From an uncultured Ruminococcus sp. (GTDB lineage: Bacteria > Bacillota > Clostridia > Oscillospirales > Acutalibacteraceae), in assembly GCA_946414115.1 (NCBI GenBank), contig CAMKNF010000114.1, forward strand, positions 1-6,261: a stretch of 6,261 nucleotides of DNA, in the 5' to 3' direction. A program made the translations under genes and the position numbers. Within the stretch, counting starts at the first letter, position 1. Every line of letters begins with the position of its first letter. The notes below the pieces were generated by a model that saw nothing but the letters and a program-made list of their open reading frames with translations, was not told where the DNA came from and made no database searches. Positions 5,922-6,261 of the stretch are shown here, in pieces.

Positions 5922-6218
5922 ATGAAAAAAATAGGATTTATCGGTGCAGGCAATATGGCAACCGCCATAATCAAAGGCGTTATGGCACAAAACGACGGTA
6001 AAGCTGATTTTATCAATGCTTTTGATACCGATAATAATAAGTGTGCTCTGATGTCTGAAATGGGCGTTTCTGTCTGTAAGTCGGGCTGTGAGGTTGTAGA
6101 AAACAGCGACATTACCGTCCTTGCGGTAAAGCCTCAGAATTACCAGGAGGTGCTTGAAACAATCAAGCCTGCCGTAAACGAAAGCAAAACCTTTGTTTCA
6201 ATTGCCGCAGGAATTTCA
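5922..6218 (+). CDS. proC: Pyrroline-5-carboxylate reductase, N-terminal part (3' end lost to adapter)
   Basis: This enzyme reduces 1-pyrroline-5-carboxylate to proline with NAD(P)H in the cytoplasm, the last step of proline synthesis. About 99 genuine residues are visible out of a usual 260-275. KKIGFIGAGNMATAIIKG is the Rossmann dinucleotide-binding start with GxGxxxxA; LAVKPQN and VSIAAGIS are further family hallmarks. The ATG has an AAGAAGGT site 6 bases upstream. Beyond about 6217 the frame runs into adapter sequence: the apparent residues DRKSVV and the TAG at 6237 are artefactual, so this is a contig-end truncation and not a short protein. The gene starts 53 bases after the lysozyme gene. 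No terminator is visible between them. A weak promoter-like pair (TTGGTA 5855-5860, TAATAA 5877-5882) could serve proC, or it may be read through from upstream. Confidence 0.93.
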
Positions 6219-6261
6219 GATCGGAAGAGCGTCGTGTAGGGAAAGAGTGTAGATCTCGGTG
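6218..6261 (+). other. Illumina TruSeq adapter sequence (assembly artefact)
   Basis: From AGATCGGAAGAGC onward, all 44 bases agree with the reverse complement of the TruSeq universal (P5-side) adapter as I know it, through GTCGTGTAGGG, AAAGAGTGT and AGATCTCGGTG. The window ends inside the adapter. The first base (A, 6218) could be genomic or adapter. This stretch is not biological and should be trimmed. Confidence 0.98.

Noticed and set aside
6219..6239. Genuine C-terminus and stop codon of a 105-residue ProC-like protein
   Set aside because: These bases are Illumina adapter; the true gene continues beyond the contig.

Overview
The window reads as one end of a draft, probably metagenomic, contig from a low-to-moderate GC Gram-positive gut Clostridium relative. 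The closest fit is Ruminococcus or another Oscillospiraceae member. The evidence is a secreted dockerin-bearing protein, a DUF5685-type protein next to a J-domain protein with a Cys-rich tail, good AAGGAGG-type ribosome binding sites and SigA-type promoters. All six genes run on the + strand and coding density is high. No RNA gene, CRISPR array, insertion sequence or phage-integration signature is visible, and no gene-free stretch exceeds about 205 bases.

Layout: (1) Positions 2-1246 hold the 3' part of a secreted protein. It has three related beta-rich modules and a C-terminal type I dockerin, and is followed by a clear rho-independent terminator. (2) A promoter at 1376-1404 drives a tight three-gene unit: a DUF5685-like protein with a GTG start at 1450, a small J-domain/TPR/Cys-rich protein (8-bp overlap with the previous gene), and a six-helix membrane protein (1-nt gap). 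(3) A strong extended -10 promoter at 3463-3491 precedes a 764-residue exported lysozyme with SH3b and Ig-like domains. (4) proC (pyrroline-5-carboxylate reductase) begins at 5922 and is cut off at about 6217. The last 44 bases (6218-6261) are Illumina TruSeq adapter, not genome.

The most interesting item is the lysozyme. Its GH24 domain appears split: the catalytic part (E518, D527, T534) and the C-terminal GLxxRRxxEAxxF helix lie on either side of a complete SH3b domain with Gly/Ser-rich linkers at both ends. The second item is the DUF5685/J-protein/membrane-protein unit, whose function is unknown. Its first protein carries two Asp-rich motifs and a Cys cluster, and its J-protein ends with 10 Cys in 24 residues.

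How the genes relate: the first gene and the lysozyme make exported proteins, one probably joining a scaffolded extracellular complex and the other acting on peptidoglycan. The middle unit is probably intracellular or membrane-associated. proC is housekeeping proline synthesis. I see no evidence that these parts form one pathway.
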